Shown: positions 1 through 10,839 of the stretch, in pieces
Position numbering within the stretch: the stretch's first letter is position 1
Layout: every line of letters begins with the position of its first letter
Assembly: GCA_034766995.1 (NCBI GenBank)
Contig: CM068313.1
Span: forward strand, 7,878,961-7,942,960
Direction: 5' to 3'
Length of the DNA: 64,000 nucleotides
Source: Acanthacorydalis orientalis
Taxonomy: Eukaryota; Arthropoda; Insecta; Megaloptera; Corydalidae
Position numbers and translations under genes: made by a program
The notes under the pieces: generated by a model
What the model saw: only the letters and a program-made list of their open reading frames with translations
Told to the model about the DNA's origin: nothing
The model's database searches: none

Positions 1-120
1 GAGGATAAATACGGCTCATTTGACGTTTGTTATAATTAACAAAATCTATAGCTTGCGTTTTTAGGTAATTCAAGCCGGCCGTTTCAGCAAATGATGACAT
101 GTTGTGATGTATATTTTTTT
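1..120 (-). CDS. norpA: norpA coding exon 12, cut by window edge (residues 560-599)
   Basis: The exon begins after the acceptor TTATTTTCTATAG (121-122 on the plus strand), in phase 1, and is still open at base 1. It reads [33 protein letters not shown] and MSRIYP, the Y-domain segment that follows FQGFD in NorpA. It is partial: the rest of Y, the C2 domain and the C-terminal region must lie to the left of this window. The 3.76-kb intron before it holds (AT)n tracts, one foldback MITE and one mariner-derived element. Confidence 0.96.
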
Positions 121-167
121 CTATAGAAAATAAATAGTTTAGTTTCGTGACAAAAATACATTTGTAT

Positions 168-171
<4 letters not shown>

Positions 172-238
<67 letters not shown>
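172..238. repeat. (AT)n microsatellite
   Basis: About 67 bp of uninterrupted AT dinucleotides, 50 bp upstream (in gene orientation) of the acceptor of norpA exon 12. The sequence after it (CTAGCTTGTCGACTCATTTA) recurs inverted near 530-550, beyond the next (AT)n tract. Confidence 0.95.
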
Positions 239-245
<7 letters not shown>

Positions 246-368
246 CATTCATACATATGTGTGTGTTTTTCTAGCTTGTCGACTCATTTAATTAATTAAA
301 TTTGAAGATTTTCTTTATAATCTTAAAAATCAATCATCATTAAAAACCGAAAATTTACACATACGTTC

Positions 369-371
<3 letters not shown>

Positions 372-438
<67 letters not shown>
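372..438. repeat. (AT)n microsatellite in a 0.3-kb inverted repeat
   Basis: A second tract of about 67 bp. The flanks of the tracts at 172-238 and 372-438 mirror each other: CTTTATAATCTTAAAAATCA near 312-331 pairs with an inverted version near 490-512, and GTGTTTTTCTAGCTTGTCGA pairs with one near 537-557. The region therefore forms a long imperfect palindrome of about 300 bp. Confidence 0.85.
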
Positions 439-442
<4 letters not shown>

Positions 443-669
443 GTATATATATAAACGTATGAGGACATTTTTGGTTTGTAATGATGATTGATTTCTAAGA
501 TTGTAAAGAAAATATTCAAATTTAATCTATTATATGACTCGACAAGCAAGAAAAACACGAAAATATGAAATTAGGTTCTTATTTCGAAACATTAATATAT
601 TTTTTTAATTTAATTTTTAATAAAAAAAATGGTTAAAAACAAATGCGAATCATCTACAAATTAAAATAC

Positions 670-721
<52 letters not shown>

Positions 722-821
722 GAAAGTATAAATGTTTTTAAAAATTGATATATATATATATATATATATATTATTTTTATTTATTATTTGCACTGAAAAA
801 AATGATTTGTCTTTTTATTTA

Positions 822-828
<7 letters not shown>

Positions 829-903
<75 letters not shown>
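829..903. repeat. (AT)n microsatellite
   Basis: About 75 bp of AT repeats broken once by TACATA. Smaller tracts lie just left of it at 670-717 and 748-771, so 670-903 is almost continuously dinucleotide repeat. Confidence 0.95.
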
Positions 904-908
<5 letters not shown>

Positions 909-2319
909 CAATATTTTTTTCTATAATAGTTTAAAACTGTTGTGTTTCGAATTAACTTATAATCTGTACTTAACAACTGTAACTCATAAATTTAGATTGT
1001 GGTTGTCACGACCCTAAACATTTATACGAAAATTATTGTGTGAGATTCATCTAATTATAATTATTATGAACTCGTTACATGAATAAATTATCGGAATTCA
1101 ATAACGGACCGTCATTGAAGAGATAATTTAAGTTTTAGTCCCGAAACAGTAATTTCATAATCGAGTACATGTATATATTAAATATTGTAGCTATATTTGG
1201 AATCGAACATTGAATATTTGAACATTTTTAATGAAATAACTGATGTTTAAAACATCCGATTACCCCTATTTAATTAACCAATGACAAATATTTTTTCGTT
1301 ATAAAAAAATACATTTTAAATTAAATCCAAAATATAAAAGTTTATTATTTGAAAAATATATTTAAAATATCTAATGATCTTTTTTGATTGCTGTTTGAAC
1401 TTTTGATATTTTTTCAAAGTCTCTGGCAATTCATTTTTATTAATAAAAAGAATATTAATTATACGTTTCAATTAAAAATTACTTTGTATTCGAAAGAGTA
1501 AATATTGAAAACGCATTAATTTTTACACAGCATGTTTAATGAACGTTGAGTAATTGATTCATGAATTTATGAATGAATTTTTATACATTATAGAGGTTAT
1601 AACCTAGATAAACATACATTGTATAATTTTTGAGTTACTAATAGCTACATTTTTAACCTATTTTTTTAATCATAATTTTCATAAATGAAATCTTCACTTC
1701 CTTACCAAAAACTATTTTTTTCTCGATATTATTTCGTTTCATGAATCAGAATTTTAGTAAAAAATTATTCATTTTTAGTATAATTTTTAATTAGAATTAT
1801 TTCTATCTCCTAGATGTGTGAAATACTCGTTCTGAAGATTTAACTCTTTGTTTACTGAATAAATTCAAATGTAAAAATGGTACAATTAATTTTATTATGA
1901 AAAGGAATGTTTTAAAACAAAATAATAGTTTTTCTTAAATGTAAATGATTAATAATCAAGTATTTAATACCAGTTCTTGTTTATGGGTTTTGAAAGTCTC
2001 CACAATACATAAAGGTTAAAATATGTCCGATTTTTTGTAATGAAATTAACGAAAAAAAAGATAAGTGATTATTTAATGAAATGGGTAGGTTATTATTGCA
2101 TTTTTTTTAAAAAAAATACAGATTTACAGCATATTTTGTATATTATGCTACCCTAGAGGTCTTCCTATAGTATCAGCTGTAAGTCTATTTTCCGGGACCG
2201 GTTTTGGCACTTGTGGCATTTTCAGATAGATTTTGAAGACTGTTTTAAGTTATACTCTATTTATATTAATTTTAAGGCATATGGTTTATATATCATTTTG
2301 AAAGAAACATTCAAAAAAG

Positions 2320-2555
2320 CATTTTTACAAATAATTTTTTCACTCCTTTACAAATCACATAACACTTTTTTGATCAAACATGTTCTTATACGTATTTTTG
2401 TTAGCTATATAGCTTAGTGTTCTGAGGATGATGAAATCACCATCGAAATATACTTAAGAAAAAAATTAAATTAATCAATAATTAATTATTGAACTTTTTT
2501 GATCAAAAAAGCCGGTTTTGTGCATAGTGAAGTGCAAGTGAAATAACAAATCTTA
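2320..2555. mobile_element. Foldback MITE copy 1 (palindromic)
   Basis: The two arms are inverted copies: ACTTTTTTGATCAAACATGTTC on the left mirrors GAACTTTTTTGATCAAAAAAG on the right around a centre near 2420 that contains CTGAGGATGATGAAATCACC. The ends read TTTGTGNNGTGAAGTGCAAG. It shares the core TTATTGAACATTTTTGATCA with the copies near 8.9, 10.1, 25.6, 31.3, 45.1, 48.3-48.9 and 50.0 kb. Confidence 0.6.
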
Positions 2556-3306
2556 CTTTTGATAATCGTGTTATTCCGATTTTTTATTTAGAACATTTTT
2601 TCGAGTAAGATTGAATAAAAATTGTGTTTATAGAAAACTTCCTATACTATTAATAAAGACTGAATTTAATTCGATTCAAAAATTGTTATAATAAAAGTTA
2701 ATTGTATTAACTTTGTCTAAAATAAAAAAAAGTTCCAAACCACCGCGGTAAGACTGAAACGAAGCGTATTGACTTCACTAATTCTGTTTATTAAATATTG
2801 TTTGAAAGCGAAGGTTTATCTCATCAAAGCATCAAAACTGTGAACTTTTGAAAGTTTATAAATTAATCCTGTACAACGTATGTGTACATTTAACGTCTGG
2901 ATCAGTTAATTTAACACGCAGCTCGTTGTTTACTTCAATTAATATAAATGTTTGCCGTTAATCGATTTTTAAGATGTACACTTTCCATGTAATTAAACAG
3001 TGTACGTTTATATTATACGTACAATTGCATTCCAATTATGTTAATTTATATGCAAATGTAACTATGTTGAATGAAAAAAACGTCGAAGTATCAAGACGGA
3101 ATGATTTTTTTAATGAACGAATATCCGTTTTGTATAAAAAAGAAACAAACTGTAAAGCTAGGAATTTTATCAAAATATGAAAAATATTTAAATATTTAAT
3201 AAATCTTTTAGATTTAAATCTTAACAGATTTACATTTTTTTAAAAATTAAAAAAATATATGATTACTTAAAAAAAATATTTCACATGCATTCTATCTACT
3301 ATAATA

Positions 3307-3715
3307 CGAGGGTAGAGTGATAAGTACCCGTCTTTGACAAGAAAACAATTTTTTTGAACAAATTCTTTTTTAGTTTTCAAGGTAATCTCCTTTTAGCTTG
3401 ATGCACTTAGTCCAGTGCATTTCCAATTTTTTATCCCGTCCGAATAGTCCGGTTTGACAAACTCCTCAAAACTGGCAATTACAGCAGCGATGACTTCTCT
3501 GACTAATCACTGACCGATACTGAATTTATTCCATAGTCAAAGAAAGCAATAGTTGTTTACTTTGAATGACTGTCGAAACTAATCTAATTAACGCATTGTG
3601 GTCAAACTTTTATCGCAGTACTTTGAAAGATAATGCTGTTAAAAGATATTGCAGTTTGATATATCAGTGGTGCCATTTCTTGTCAAACACGGGTAATTAC
3701 CACTCTACCCTCGCA
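3307..3715 (-). mobile_element. Mariner-derived TIR element, internally deleted
   Basis: Inverted terminal repeats of about 38 bp begin CGAGGGTAGAGTGATAAGTA on the left and TGCGAGGGTAGAGTGGTAAT (reverse strand) on the right, each running on to TTTGACAAGAAA, with TA at the outer edges. The left interior (AATCTCCTTTTAGCTTGATG, TCCAGTGCATTTCCAAT) matches the reverse complement of the 3' part of mariner transposase genes. At 409 bp it is about one third of a full element, and no intact frame remains. It lies in norpA intron 11. Confidence 0.8.
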
Positions 3716-3879
3716 TTTTATATATTTCAAATATATTATTAAAAGCATGCATTCGTTTAGATAAAGTTTATAAAAATGTAATGTATTTCAATCGATCGAA
3801 TCTATTAAAATATTATATTTAGAATACCCTTAGAATATTTAGATTTAATCCAAAATAAAATATATAAAAATATTCTTAC

Positions 3880-4051
3880 GTTCTGCGACATCGAATCCTT
3901 GAAACTTGATTGGTTGCGCATAGTTAACCATTGATGATAACCAGGGATGTACATTAGTAGTCGACCCTGTGTATTGAACTACAGGTGGCACATCCGCTTC
4001 AGTCGATGCTCCTTCAGCGCTGACTGTAGCAGCAGCGACGATTTCTTCAGG
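3880..4051 (-). CDS. norpA: norpA coding exon 11 (residues 503-560, linker and start of Y)
   Basis: A 172-nt exon, acceptor TATTATTTACAG and donor GTAAGAATA, phase 0 in and phase 1 out. It begins with a low-complexity Ala/Glu linker ([26 protein letters not shown]) and then enters the conserved Y-domain start: [18 protein letters not shown] and [10 protein letters not shown]. Confidence 0.96.
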
Positions 4052-4204
4052 CTGTAAATAATATATAATAAATCCGAATAATTTCTAACAATTATAAAAG
4101 CTGCAAGCGTAGATCAAACACAAAGAAAAGATAATATAGAACTCTCGACGAAGAAAAATAAGCATGGAGAATGAAAAAGAAAAGAAATAAAACAACATAA
4201 ATAC

Positions 4205-4381
4205 TTTTTTATCGGTGACTGGTACAGAAGCGTCTTCTTTTTCTTCATCTTCGATGACGAACTGGCCTTGCCAGAATAATTCCAGTTCAGCTTTTTCGAC
4301 TTCTGGTTTTAGTCGTTTGTTTTTGATCAGAATCTTGCGTTTTAATGCACTAGGCGGAGGTAAAGGAACACCGGGCTCGAG
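4205..4381 (-). CDS. norpA: norpA coding exon 10 (residues 444-502, end of X and linker)
   Basis: A 177-nt exon, acceptor TATATTTAAG and donor GTATTTATG (weak), phase 0 on both sides. [20 protein letters not shown] and [16 protein letters not shown] finish the X domain; lysines of KILIKNKR bind the substrate phosphates in this family. The second half ([12 protein letters not shown]) is the acidic X/Y linker, which is autoinhibitory in PLC-beta. The donor could alternatively lie a few codons away, but the next exon fits this phase. The plus-strand frame at 4215-4403 is a shadow. Confidence 0.92.
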
Positions 4382-4467
4382 CTTAAATATAGACTTATTT
4401 TAGAAAACAAAATATTACACAAAGAGGAGCTGAGAGCGTACTGCTATCAAAGATCGGTGACGCGTAC

Positions 4468-4632
4468 CTGATAATCGGGCAATGATTCTTTCAGTAATAG
4501 ATCACCTAATATGTCGTCGCAGTATTTCGCTAATTTGTATTGTTGCGCTTTACAACAATGGTTTTCGAATGATAATATCACCGGGTAATCTGATGTCACA
4601 AATGCTGTGTCACGAATAGCGTAGATTACATC
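4468..4632 (-). CDS. norpA: norpA coding exon 9 (residues 389-443, X domain)
   Basis: A 165-nt exon, acceptor CACTTCCTAG and donor GTACGCG, phase 0 on both sides. It reads [47 protein letters not shown] and KESLPDYQ. The Glu of SFENH (about residue 411) corresponds to the fourth calcium ligand of the catalytic site. The flanking introns are only 115 and 86 bp. Confidence 0.97.
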
Positions 4633-4741
4633 CTAGGAAGTGAATAAATTAAGTGAAAGATGTAATTTCATGTTTCATACAAGTAATGAAAAGAACTAAA
4701 ATGTATAGACACTCATTCGAATTAATATCTTTTTCTTTTTA

Positions 4742-4849
<108 letters not shown>

Positions 4850-5189
4850 TTACAACAAATATTTAACAATACGTTTATTATATCAAGCTTTTACCAAAAA
4901 TTCTATCCTTTTTTAAAGTATAACTTCTAATATGCATTAAAATACTAGTATGTCTTATCTGCATAATTTTTTTTTATTGTACAAACGAGATGTACACCAA
5001 AAATATTATTCTTTGTTGGTTTTGTGATCAGAAAGAGATTATGAATTATGAATTCGTACAAATCAATGAAATAATCGACACTGATTTCTATTATAGTCAA
5101 CTAGATAATTTAAAAACGACTATTAAAAAAATACTAGTAAACAGAAAGGGAGTAATTGTTCATAAGAGCAGCGTAGGATTTTGATAGCG

Positions 5190-5240
5190 GCAAAATGGGC
5201 CACTGTCCAGGGCGGTAAATTTTTAGAGGCGACAAATTTT
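5190..5240. repeat. Short GC-rich anomaly, possible repeat fragment
   Basis: Within the 753-bp intron between norpA exons 7 and 8 sits a stretch with GCGGCAAAATGGGCCACTGT, CAGGGCGGTAAATTT and AGAGGCGACAAATTT, unlike its AT-rich surroundings. GGCGGTAAATTT and GGCGACAAATTT look like two decayed units. I do not recognise the family. Confidence 0.35.
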
Positions 5241-5594
5241 GAAAAATTGGAAATTTTATTTTCAATCATAATTTCGATTTACAGGTAACTCAAATGTGAA
5301 ATGAAAAATTAAATCTAAAAATTTTTGTAGTTCAAATTTTGTTTTTGAAATTTATGTAATAGAACTTCATAATTTTGAATTAAGAGCATTGATCATAGTT
5401 GTTTCCGTAGAATGGTGTTTTTTTTCCCAATTTTTTAGTAATCATTAAAAATTTTTCTATTGAAATGTTCTCAAAATTTTTCTAATTCGTTTAGAAAAAA
5501 TGGGGAGGGAAGAATTAAAAAAAGAATATAGAATAAAACGACAGAATTTTCGGTTATACTTGATAAATTGTATCGAAATTGAAACAGTATTTAC

Positions 5595-5805
5595 CTGCAT
5601 CCTGCTAGTAAGACTTGTCTATACATTTCAACAGATGATTTTCCACCAAATTGTCTACCACTTAAGTACGTATTATGTGACGAATTTATATAGTACATAC
5701 ATAAAGGTAGATCCATTTCCATGTAAAAGTCCAAACGATCTAAAAATACTGGCGCGTTTTCGTCGGACATTAAGTACCGGATTAATCCGTCTTTTGAAAG
5801 TTTGT
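5595..5805 (-). CDS. norpA: norpA coding exon 7 (residues 287-357, start of catalytic X domain)
   Basis: A 211-nt exon after the acceptor ATATTTTTAG, entering in phase 1 (Asn287) and leaving in phase 2 before the donor GTAAATAC. It carries [39 protein letters not shown] and [15 protein letters not shown]. The His of SSHNTYLSG (about residue 330) is the first catalytic histidine of the PLC active site and the following Asn is a calcium ligand. The plus-strand frame at 5500-5817 is its shadow. Confidence 0.98.
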
Positions 5806-6089
5806 CTAAAAATATAAATACATTAGTATACATTCACGAAAATAAAAATCTTAATTATACATCAGTCATAAAAATATATTTTTTTTATCCAAATATAAAG
5901 TGCTATAAAGATAGTTTTGTGCTTTTTTTTAGTTTAAATAAAACAAAATCTTAACAAGTATTAAATGTCGACAATTTTAAGTAACAACTTTCATTTTCTG
6001 CAGTCTAACTTTAATTTTCTAAAATTAGAAAATTCGCGTGTTATGTAAATAAACCTTCTGATAAGCTAAATCATTAAACCAACACTTAC

Positions 6090-6256
6090 TTGTTTTACGT
6101 ATTTCTTCGTTATGTTCGTAGGTTTTTATAATTTCAGTTGCTCTTTTCTCATCGTAAAATGGGTACAGGATTTCATTTAATCTCGGATCTCTCTGCTTTT
6201 CATTAAGGAATGTAATGAATTGATCTACGTTGATTGTATCTGATTTACCTTGTGTG
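6090..6256 (-). CDS. norpA: norpA coding exon 6 (residues 231-287, EF-hands)
   Basis: A 167-nt exon from the acceptor GACTCTTGTAG to the donor GTAAGTGTT, entering in phase 2 (Ile231) and leaving in phase 1. It contains [32 protein letters not shown] and [12 protein letters not shown], the standard EF-hand 3/4 segment of PLC-beta. The run around residues 278-287 is less conserved, as in relatives. Confidence 0.96.
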
Positions 6257-8059
6257 CTACAAGAGTCATAGGTTTTTAACTAAATTTATTATTGTGAACG
6301 ATTACAATTTTAAACATAGAATACTGTTTCTAAATCAAAATTTCATTTTAGTTATGATTCTATTAAACATAAAACGAACGAATGTATTTATTTATTTTCA
6401 AACAATTCCGAATAGTATTTTTAAAAATAAATTTTTCAACTAGATAATAATGAATGGAAATCATATTTGAACTGTGAAAAATTGAAACGTTTTTGTAAAG
6501 GTCACTTGAACATCGTTCTATCTGAATATCACTGAAACGATTAATCATTTTAGGTGGAAAAGACTCCGATGCATGAAAATTTATAACGTAGTACTAGTTT
6601 CTGAGTATTGATTTATTGGAAAGGTTGTTGAAATTGACTACCGCCATTTTTCATACACAATTGTGCTTGACAGAGCATACTGAAAGACATTGCCTGTTAC
6701 ATGATGGATAGAATATTAGCAGAGAGTTTATATGATATTGTTTTTAAATCCGTCGAAGTATATTTATTATTCCGGCAAGAATTTTTCTTGATATGATTTC
6801 TGTATATAACAAATTACAATGTTCGCTTCTTTGTGAAAAAAATAAATTTTGTTCTTTATTTTATGTAAAATGTAATAACATGAAACGTTGTTTCTGTTTT
6901 GATTTTTATAATTCATTGATTCGTTTAAAAAATATTGCAGATTGGTATATTTGTTTGTTTTATTTATGAGTTTTGTATATTTTTATAAAATTTGTAGACG
7001 ATTTCGAATGCGGTTTTTTAAAGTGTTTTGTATTTAGTATTTGCATTTTTTTATATATTTTTTAATACTATTAATTTAAATTCTCTGACAGAATAAATAA
7101 AAAAGTTTTGACAATAATAATAATCATTAGTAACAATTATGTAATTAAAAAATGCAGACTAAAAAAAATTAATAATCAAAGTAAGAGAGTTTCGATACAA
7201 AAATACGAATGATTATTAAAATTTTAATAGTTTGTTTATATACCTGGTTTCGTTGCTGTATTCGCCTGGTAATCTTGGTCTTTATGATTCACAAGAGTCT
7301 ATCTACTACATCTAGTTTCAGTTCTTAAGCTATCTGAGGATAGTTTAAGAGTCGAAACTAAGCTTGAAAGATAGTCTCATGTAATTTTCTAGGACCAAGC
7401 TCATCAAAAACGAATTACTATTAATTAAAAATTGAAAGATTATTTTTATCGATTAATTACTGATTATAAAATTATTTTTAAACAGAACTTCAATAAAGTA
7501 AAATATAAAAAATATGACAGTCATAAAATAGCGATTTATTATTAATCAAACCAATATTTTTTTTATTTGTAACAGTTCTGATGACAGAATGAAAAAATTC
7601 ATAGCTAAATTGATTTAACTGGATTCAAATAAAAATAGATTGAATTTCAGTTGTAAAATTAAAAGAGTGGAAACTATTTTAGAATTGTTTAAGAGTAGGA
7701 ATTTAATAAAACTGAAAGTATCGATGCAATAATTCTAGATAAATGGATTGATTTTGCCATTTTCAATCTGAGAAGTATTCTGAATGCTTGATATTTTTAT
7801 TTGTTTAAATGTTTCTTTACAATCTAGTAAAATAAAAGGATGTCAAAATGATCAGTAAAAAAAACGATCTAAAATTGTATTCCTGTAACTTTGTACGGAC
7901 TCTAAACAAACAACAGACAACATCTTCCATTATAAGTTTCATATTTTACGGATATTCCGTAAAAATATTCTCAGACAACGCGATAAAACATTCAACTGAA
8001 AACTTTTTCATATAAATCACTCGACGTGTACAGTATTTTTCCTTCTTTTTCTTACTTAC
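6257..8059 (-). other. norpA: norpA intron 5
   Basis: A 1.8-kb AT-rich intron. The only structured part I see is an imperfect hairpin at 7274-7399. The open frames at 6234-6443 and 6363-6548 have no recognisable content. Confidence 0.8.
7274..7399. repeat. 126-bp imperfect hairpin
   Basis: The sequence folds on itself over nearly its whole length. CTTGGTC at 7274 pairs with GACCAAG at 7393; GAGTCTATCT pairs with AGATAGTCTC; and the inner arms GTTTCAGTTCTTAAGCTATC and GATAGTTTAAGAGTCGAAAC flank the loop TGAG. It could be a small foldback element or, if transcribed, a pre-miRNA-like hairpin. The mismatches are spread along the stem. Confidence 0.7.
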
Positions 8060-8296
8060 ATCGATCTAAACAGTTCTTCGATGTCGTTCCTCGGACAAAT
8101 TTTATGATACAACTCGTAAAATTTATCGAATGTAAAATCCTCATTTTCAATAACGTCATTTTTACCACTCGGTAAATCTAATTCAGATAAACACTGATAT
8201 ACGAGCTTTTCCGCTTTTCCGGATGCAAACGTTCGAGCGATTACTTTTACAGGTACTTTCCCTCTTGGATCTACTAAGAATCCAAGACGCATCCAA
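8060..8296 (-). CDS. norpA: norpA coding exon 5 (residues 152-231, EF-hand region)
   Basis: A 237-nt exon from the acceptor ATAATTTCAG to the donor GTAAGTAAG, entering in phase 2 (completing His152) and leaving in phase 2. Conserved blocks are WMRLGFLVD, KVPVKVIARTFASGK, EKLVYQCL, FTFDKFYELYHKICPR and NDIEELF. These form the end of the PH domain and the first EF-hands, which in PLC-beta are structural and help with Gq GTPase activation. The 42-bp (AT)n tract at about 8364 lies in the intron just upstream and is not coding, although an open frame runs through it. Confidence 0.97.
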
Positions 8297-8358
8297 CTGA
8301 AATTATACACAGAATCGATTTTATTTGAGGCCACTATCACATTACATAAACAAACACA

Positions 8359-8363
<5 letters not shown>

Positions 8364-8405
<42 letters not shown>
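8364..8405. repeat. (AT)n microsatellite next to exon 5
   Basis: A 42-bp tract in the intron about 70 bp upstream (gene orientation) of norpA exon 5, preceded by CACACACGC. It lies on the exon side of the branch-point region, so length variation here could affect splicing (inference). Confidence 0.9.
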
Positions 8406-8414
<9 letters not shown>

Positions 8415-8859
8415 AAAGTGGATGATACAATAGGTAAATATTTTTTGAAGAGAAATAAATCAATTCTTTAATAATGGTTTCTGAAAAAAATACTTATAAA
8501 CTTCAAATGAAGGGATTAAATGTTAATTAATATTTCATGAAATGGGTTTTGTTATCGACGTGCTTTTTTGATACAGTGTGCTAAGTCAAAATATATGATT
8601 TTAAAAATTCAAATCATTGAAATCTGGAAATTATTCAAATATCAGAACAGATATGATATCTGAGTAATTCAATATTTTTATGGATTAGAAGAAAGTAAAT
8701 AATAACTGTTGAATGATTGTCAAATCTGAGAAAAAATATAAAGTGATTTTTAAAAAATTAAACAGATTCATACATCTTTAATACAAAACATATTGGAAAA
8801 TAAAAAAGTATGTCAAGTTTATCAAAGTACGATTAAAAAAAGGAAAATACATAATGCAG

Positions 8860-9172
8860 TTTTGGCACTAAGGGTTAATTCATTTTTATAAATTGATTTT
8901 TTTCACTACAAAGTTTTTTCCGATTAAAAAAAATCAATAAGTGGTACTGATAATTTTTTTATTATTGCTTATGCGTATTTTGATGATGAATTCCATCATA
9001 TTCAGTGCCCTAAAAATCTTTTCTGAACCTTCGAGTTCTGAGAATGACGACATGGTTATCGAAATACATATAAGCAACAATCAATAATCATTTACTGACT
9101 ATTTTGATCAATTATTTTTATGGGTTCTGGGGCTAAATAAAAATTAATTTATGAAAGAGAAAATATATGAAA
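8860..9172. mobile_element. Foldback MITE copy 2 (palindromic)
   Basis: This is a roughly 310-bp palindrome. The left arm holds TTCATTTTTATAAATTGATT and TTATTATTGCTTATGCGTAT. The right arm holds the inverted counterparts ATACATATAAGCAACAATCA and AAATTAATTTATGAAAGAGA. The centre contains ATTCAGTGCC and CTGAGAATGACGAC. The left edge is TTTTGGCACTAAGGG. No coding capacity is present. It is the clearest full-length copy of the family. Confidence 0.75.
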
Positions 9173-9525
9173 ATGAAATAGATTTTTTCTTTGTGTGATT
9201 AATTCATAAAGAATTTCAACAGTTGGGAGATGTAAAGTATAAAGAATATAAAGTTAAAATTATTTTAATTGAACAAAATTAGTTTTAAAACAAACAGGAC
9301 TCGTGGACATAAAATTGATTTTTTAAAGAAACCATTATTAACAATTTTTGAAAATAAAAAAATTTTTAAATGACGATAAGGAGTTTATTTTATTTTTACT
9401 AAAACCATTTTTAGTATCATTAAAATAATTGTACTATTGATAAGAAATATGGTATATATTTATCTATTTTATTTATCAGTCTATCCATATTCACCCATTC
9501 ACCTATTTACCTATCTATCTATCTA

Positions 9526-9530
<5 letters not shown>

Positions 9531-9572
<42 letters not shown>
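9531..9572. repeat. (AT)n microsatellite with (CTAT)n flank
   Basis: An AT tract of about 42 bp directly preceded by (CTAT)5 at about 9507-9528. Confidence 0.9.
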
Positions 9573-9578
<6 letters not shown>

Positions 9579-9984
9579 TGGTATGTGCGAGTGAGAGGAT
9601 AAATGAAGAAATTCAAATGTAATTTTTTCCTTAATTAAAACAAACTTAAAATTGATATTTATTGTATTTCAACAAATTTTTTGTCGATGTCTTCGACATC
9701 TCCTCCAACCAACGGTTCTTAACCAGTATACAGCAACCCATTATAGAGGAATGAACGTTAGTCAAGGACTCTAGAAATCAGTAAAGAATTTTTAAAATTT
9801 TTATAGAATATTTTTAAATAGATTTTTTATTATAACTAGTAAAATAACGATTACTATGCTTTCTTTATTGATTATGAAAGATAAATACTCAAAGGATATC
9901 ATTTTATTTTTTGATAATCAACTTTCAAGCAACTGGTTAAAAAAAAACAAATTATCAAAAATTTGGTCCAATAACATAAATCTC

Positions 9985-10215
9985 ATTCACAAGTGAATTC
10001 TGTTCTCATTCCACAAACCATAAAAAAGTTCCATTCAAAAATGTTCAATAAATCATTATTATTGCTTGTGTAAATTTCGATAATAATGCCAATATATTCA
10101 GAATGTTAAGATACAAAAAAATTCAGTGCTTTGAGAATGATAACAATAATCAAAAATAATTAATAATCATTTATTGAATATTTGGGATTAAAATTTTTTT
10201 GTTGTTTGTGCGTCG
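9985..10215. mobile_element. Foldback MITE copy 3
   Basis: The left arm has TCATTCCACAAACCATAAAA and AAAATGTTCAATAAATCATT. The right arm has the inverse TAATAATCATTTATTGAATA and TTGTTTGTGCGTC. The centre has ATTCAGTGCTTTGAGAATGA. The ends are worn. It lies in norpA intron 4, between alternative exon 10760-10839 and exon 5. Confidence 0.65.
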
Positions 10216-10759
10216 TAACAGAAATCCCATTAAACTAATGAACATGCTTTCAAAAACGTTATTTTTTTTTCTTTTTAATTTTCTTCCGTTCGTTCTTTAA
10301 AACATGCATTCGCTGTTAAGAATTATGTGCCTGAAAAAATGAATTAACTGGATATTAGGTGATTTGCGATTAACATAAAATTAAGAACCGTTGGTTTAAA
10401 CGAATGTTTTTATAGTTAATCTTAATAAATAATTATTTGTTTCTTGAAAAAAAAACTATTTTCAAAAAATTATTTTACATTTGATTTTCTTCTTTATATA
10501 AACGTATTATTCAAGTTTAGGATGTTAATGGGTGCTTAAGATGATATAAAAAGTGTTCGTGTTTTTCAAAAATATGAAAAAGAAAAATTATTGGATCATC
10601 GTAGGGTTTTATTCAATACTATATGAAAAAAAAATAGTGGTATTAATATTTATTTATAAATATGGTTATAAAATTAGTCTTTTATAAGCAGCGTTAATAA
10701 AACTAATGAATTAAACTGGCTAATTCTAAAAAAGTACAAAACAAATAAAAATAACTTAC

Positions 10760-10839
10760 TGTTTCATTAGATTCGTTCTAACACAAACGTTGTTCATTTT
10801 ATTATTATGCGTTATAGCTCTTAAACTTTGTTGCCAAAA
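10760..10839 (-). CDS. norpA: norpA alternative exon 4, downstream copy (residues 126-152)
   Basis: The second 80-nt alternative, 492 bp downstream of its partner, with the acceptor TACTGTTTAG and donor GTAAGTTATT and the same phases (0 in, 2 out). It encodes FWQQSLRAITHNNK then MNNVCVRTNLMK plus the split His. The WQ, ITHNN, NVC and NLMKH residues match the Drosophila NorpA sequence as I remember it better than the upstream copy does. Including both exons puts TAA in frame seven codons after the junction, so they must be mutually exclusive. Confidence 0.92.

Larger units (their letters stand above)
121..3879 (-). other. norpA: norpA intron 11
   Basis: This 3.76-kb intron contains (AT)n tracts at about 172-238, 372-438, 670-717, 748-771 and 829-903, a foldback MITE (about 2320-2555) and a mariner-derived TIR element (3307-3715). 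The 900-2150 stretch is plain AT-rich DNA. Short open frames at 2211-2417 and 2974-3180 have no recognisable content. Confidence 0.85.

Noticed and set aside
367..558. Tyr/Ile-rich open frames through (AT)n tracts (also near 9437, 15273, 16481, 16884, 23401, 23462, 49395)
   Set aside because: An (AT)n tract has no stop in two frames and reads as poly Tyr-Ile. The non-repeat ends carry no recognisable protein.
4205..4381. A different gene for the segment after exon 9, because its donor is weak
   Set aside because: The reading [10 protein letters not shown] and the phase match to exons 9 and 11 fix it as norpA.
5500..5817. Plus-strand open frame of 105 codons
   Set aside because: Exactly antisense to norpA exon 7, whose minus-strand reading contains the PLC catalytic motif.
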